A DNA stretch of 15,071 nucleotides, from assembly GCF_036311985.1 (NCBI RefSeq), contig NZ_JAZDCJ010000033.1; one strand, given 5' to 3'. Made by a program: the position numbers and the translations under genes. Shown here one piece after another: positions 14,080 to 15,071 of this stretch; positions within the stretch are counted from its first letter, which is position 1; each line of letters opens with the position of its first letter. Source of the stretch: JAZDCJ01 sp036311985 (GTDB lineage Bacteria; Actinomycetota; Actinomycetes; Actinomycetales; Micrococcaceae). The notes beneath the pieces were generated by a model. That model was not told the origin of the DNA. It was given only the letters and a program-made list of their open reading frames with translations, and did no database searches.

Positions 14080-15017
14080 GAGACACGCACCTTGGGGTTG
14101 AGCCAGCCGTTGAGGAGGTCGACGGCCAGGTTGACGAGGATGACCATGATGACCGTGTAGACCACGATGCCCATGACCACGGGGATGTCGCCCTGGGTGG
14201 TGGAGAGGATCGCGAGCGGCCCGACGCCGGGCAGGGCGAAGATCTGCTCGATGATCACGGATCCGCCCAGCAGCCCCACGAACTGCAGGGACAGGATGGT
14301 CAGGGCGGGTGGTGCCGCGCTCCGGAGGACGTGCTTGACGAGCACTTCGCGTTCGCCGAGGCCGCGGCTGCGCAGCGTGCGGATGTAGTCGCGGCGGCGG
14401 ACCTCGATGATGGCGCTGCGGAACTGCTGGGCCGCGGAGGCCGTGAGCTGGAACAACAGGGCCGTGACGGGAAGGGTGATCGAGGCCAGCCAGAGGCCCG
14501 GGTTCTGCGCGAACGGGACGAACCCGGTCGCGGGGAACAGCTGCGCCTGGATGGCGAGGGTCGTGACGAGGACGATCGCGATGACGAAGCTCGGCAGGGC
14601 GTCCGCCGCGAGGGAGAAGACCTGGACCACGCGGTCCACCCAGCCGCGCCTCACGGCGGCGGCGATGCCGAGGATGGCGGCCAGGACGGCCGCGACGACG
14701 AGGGCTGTGACGACGATGGTCAGGGTCACGGGGAGCCGGTTGGTCAGGGCCTGCAGCACGGGCTCGCTCGTGAACCAGGAGCGGCCGAAGTCGCCGGTCA
14801 CCGCGTTGCCGAGCCATTCTCCGTAGCGGACGACCAGCGGCTGGTCGAGGCCGAGCTCGGCCTCCTTGGCCGTGACCTGCTCGGCGGTGGCGAACTCGCC
14901 CAGGATGTTGCGGGCGATGTTCTGGCTCGAGAAGTACAGCATCACGTAGGTGATGGTGGTGATCGTGAACAGGAGGACGAGGCCCGCGGCCAGTCGCCTG
15001 AGGATGAAGGTCAGCAT
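14076..15017 (-). CDS. ABC transporter permease, DppB type
   Basis: A 313-residue inner-membrane subunit of the same PepT-family importer. The first helix (about 4-29) is followed by the GLDQPL segment that is nearly universal in DppB/OppB proteins. Helices follow from about residue 98, with a cytoplasmic EAA-type coupling loop DYIRTLRSRGLGEREVLVKH around 212-231, and a last helix near the C-terminus. The start has a moderate ribosome site (GCGAGG) about 9 nt upstream. It overlaps the fusion gene by 4 nt. Transport operons of this type normally start with a lipoprotein solute-binding protein; none is in the window, so it should lie to the right of the edge. Confidence 0.92.
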   Translation of the reverse strand: MLTFILRRLAAGLVLLFTITTITYVMLYFSSQNIARNILGEFATAEQVTAKEAELGLDQPLVVRYGEWLGNAVTGDFGRSWFTSEPVLQALTNRLPVTLTIVVTALVVAAVLAAILGIAAAVRRGWVDRVVQVFSLAADALPSFVIAIVLVTTLAIQAQLFPATGFVPFAQNPGLWLASITLPVTALLFQLTASAAQQFRSAIIEVRRRDYIRTLRSRGLGEREVLVKHVLRSAAPPALTILSLQFVGLLGGSVIIEQIFALPGVGPLAILSTTQGDIPVVMGIVVYTVIMVILVNLAVDLLNGWLNPKVRVS

Positions 15018-15045
15018 GGTGGTTTACCTCGCGGTAGGGTCCCGC

Positions 15046-15071
15046 GGCGGCCTCCGGAGGGGGAGGCCGCC
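15046..15071 (-). terminator. GC hairpin at the right edge, upstream of the permease gene
   Basis: GGCGGCCTCC (15046-15055) and GGAGGCCGCC (15062-15071) are exact reverse complements around a 6-nt loop. The hairpin lies about 28 nt upstream of the dppB-like start and may extend beyond the window. In transport operons a hairpin between the solute-binding protein gene and the permease gene commonly lowers permease expression. That role is inferred, since the upstream gene is not visible. Confidence 0.45.

Noticed and set aside
14080..14817. N-terminal extension of the permease/ATPase fusion
   Set aside because: It would overlap the dppB-like gene almost completely in another frame; the ATGA overlap at 14076-14079 gives the correct start.

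Overview
The window is GC-rich DNA with GTG/ATG starts, strong GGAGG-type ribosome sites and actinobacterial gene families. It is most likely from an actinobacterium of the Micrococcales (Arthrobacter/Kocuria/Micrococcus-like). The genus is a guess from family resemblance, not from a marker gene.

Left third (1-4128): a secreted LIP-type lipase (minus strand) is divergent from a TerC-family membrane protein (plus strand). The 371 bp between them holds a perfect CRP/GlxR-type palindrome (TGTGA-N6-TCACA) on the lipase side. On the terC side it holds a sigma70-like promoter followed by what reads as a yybP-ykoY manganese riboswitch. After terC comes an abnormal stretch of G and C homopolymers (3201-3311) that is either a convergent terminator or, more likely, damaged or artefactual sequence. 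It lies between terC and a convergent SpoU/TrmH-type RNA methyltransferase, which appears to be translated from a leaderless mRNA.

Middle (4216-6047): a CorA-type Mg2+/Co2+ channel gene overlaps by 4 nt a protein-tyrosine-phosphatase-like gene (HCAAGKDRTG loop). This is a translationally coupled pair.

Right (6076-15071, all minus strand, transcribed from right to left): a sugar-acid/glycoside utilisation locus. In transcription order it encodes a DppB-like permease, a DppC-DppD fusion (permease plus ATPase in one chain), a DppF-like ATPase, a TIM-barrel sugar epimerase/isomerase, a Gfo/Idh/MocA dehydrogenase, a LacI-type regulator and a UidA-type beta-glucuronidase. Gene overlaps and short gaps make it look like one operon. 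The solute-binding protein expected with such a transporter is not in the window and would be expected just beyond the right edge, where a GC hairpin is cut off. The simplest reading is uptake of a glucuronide by a peptide-family ABC importer, intracellular cleavage by UidA, and metabolism of the sugar or the intact glycoside by the dehydrogenase/epimerase pair, under LacI control. A 21-bp perfect hairpin directly after the dehydrogenase stop codon probably splits expression between the transport/redox genes and lacI-uidA.

The most interesting candidates for new biology are this glucuronide locus, especially the dehydrogenase/epimerase pair beside a glucuronidase, and the regulatory DNA between lipase and terC. 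No tRNA, rRNA, CRISPR array, insertion sequence or phage gene was seen.
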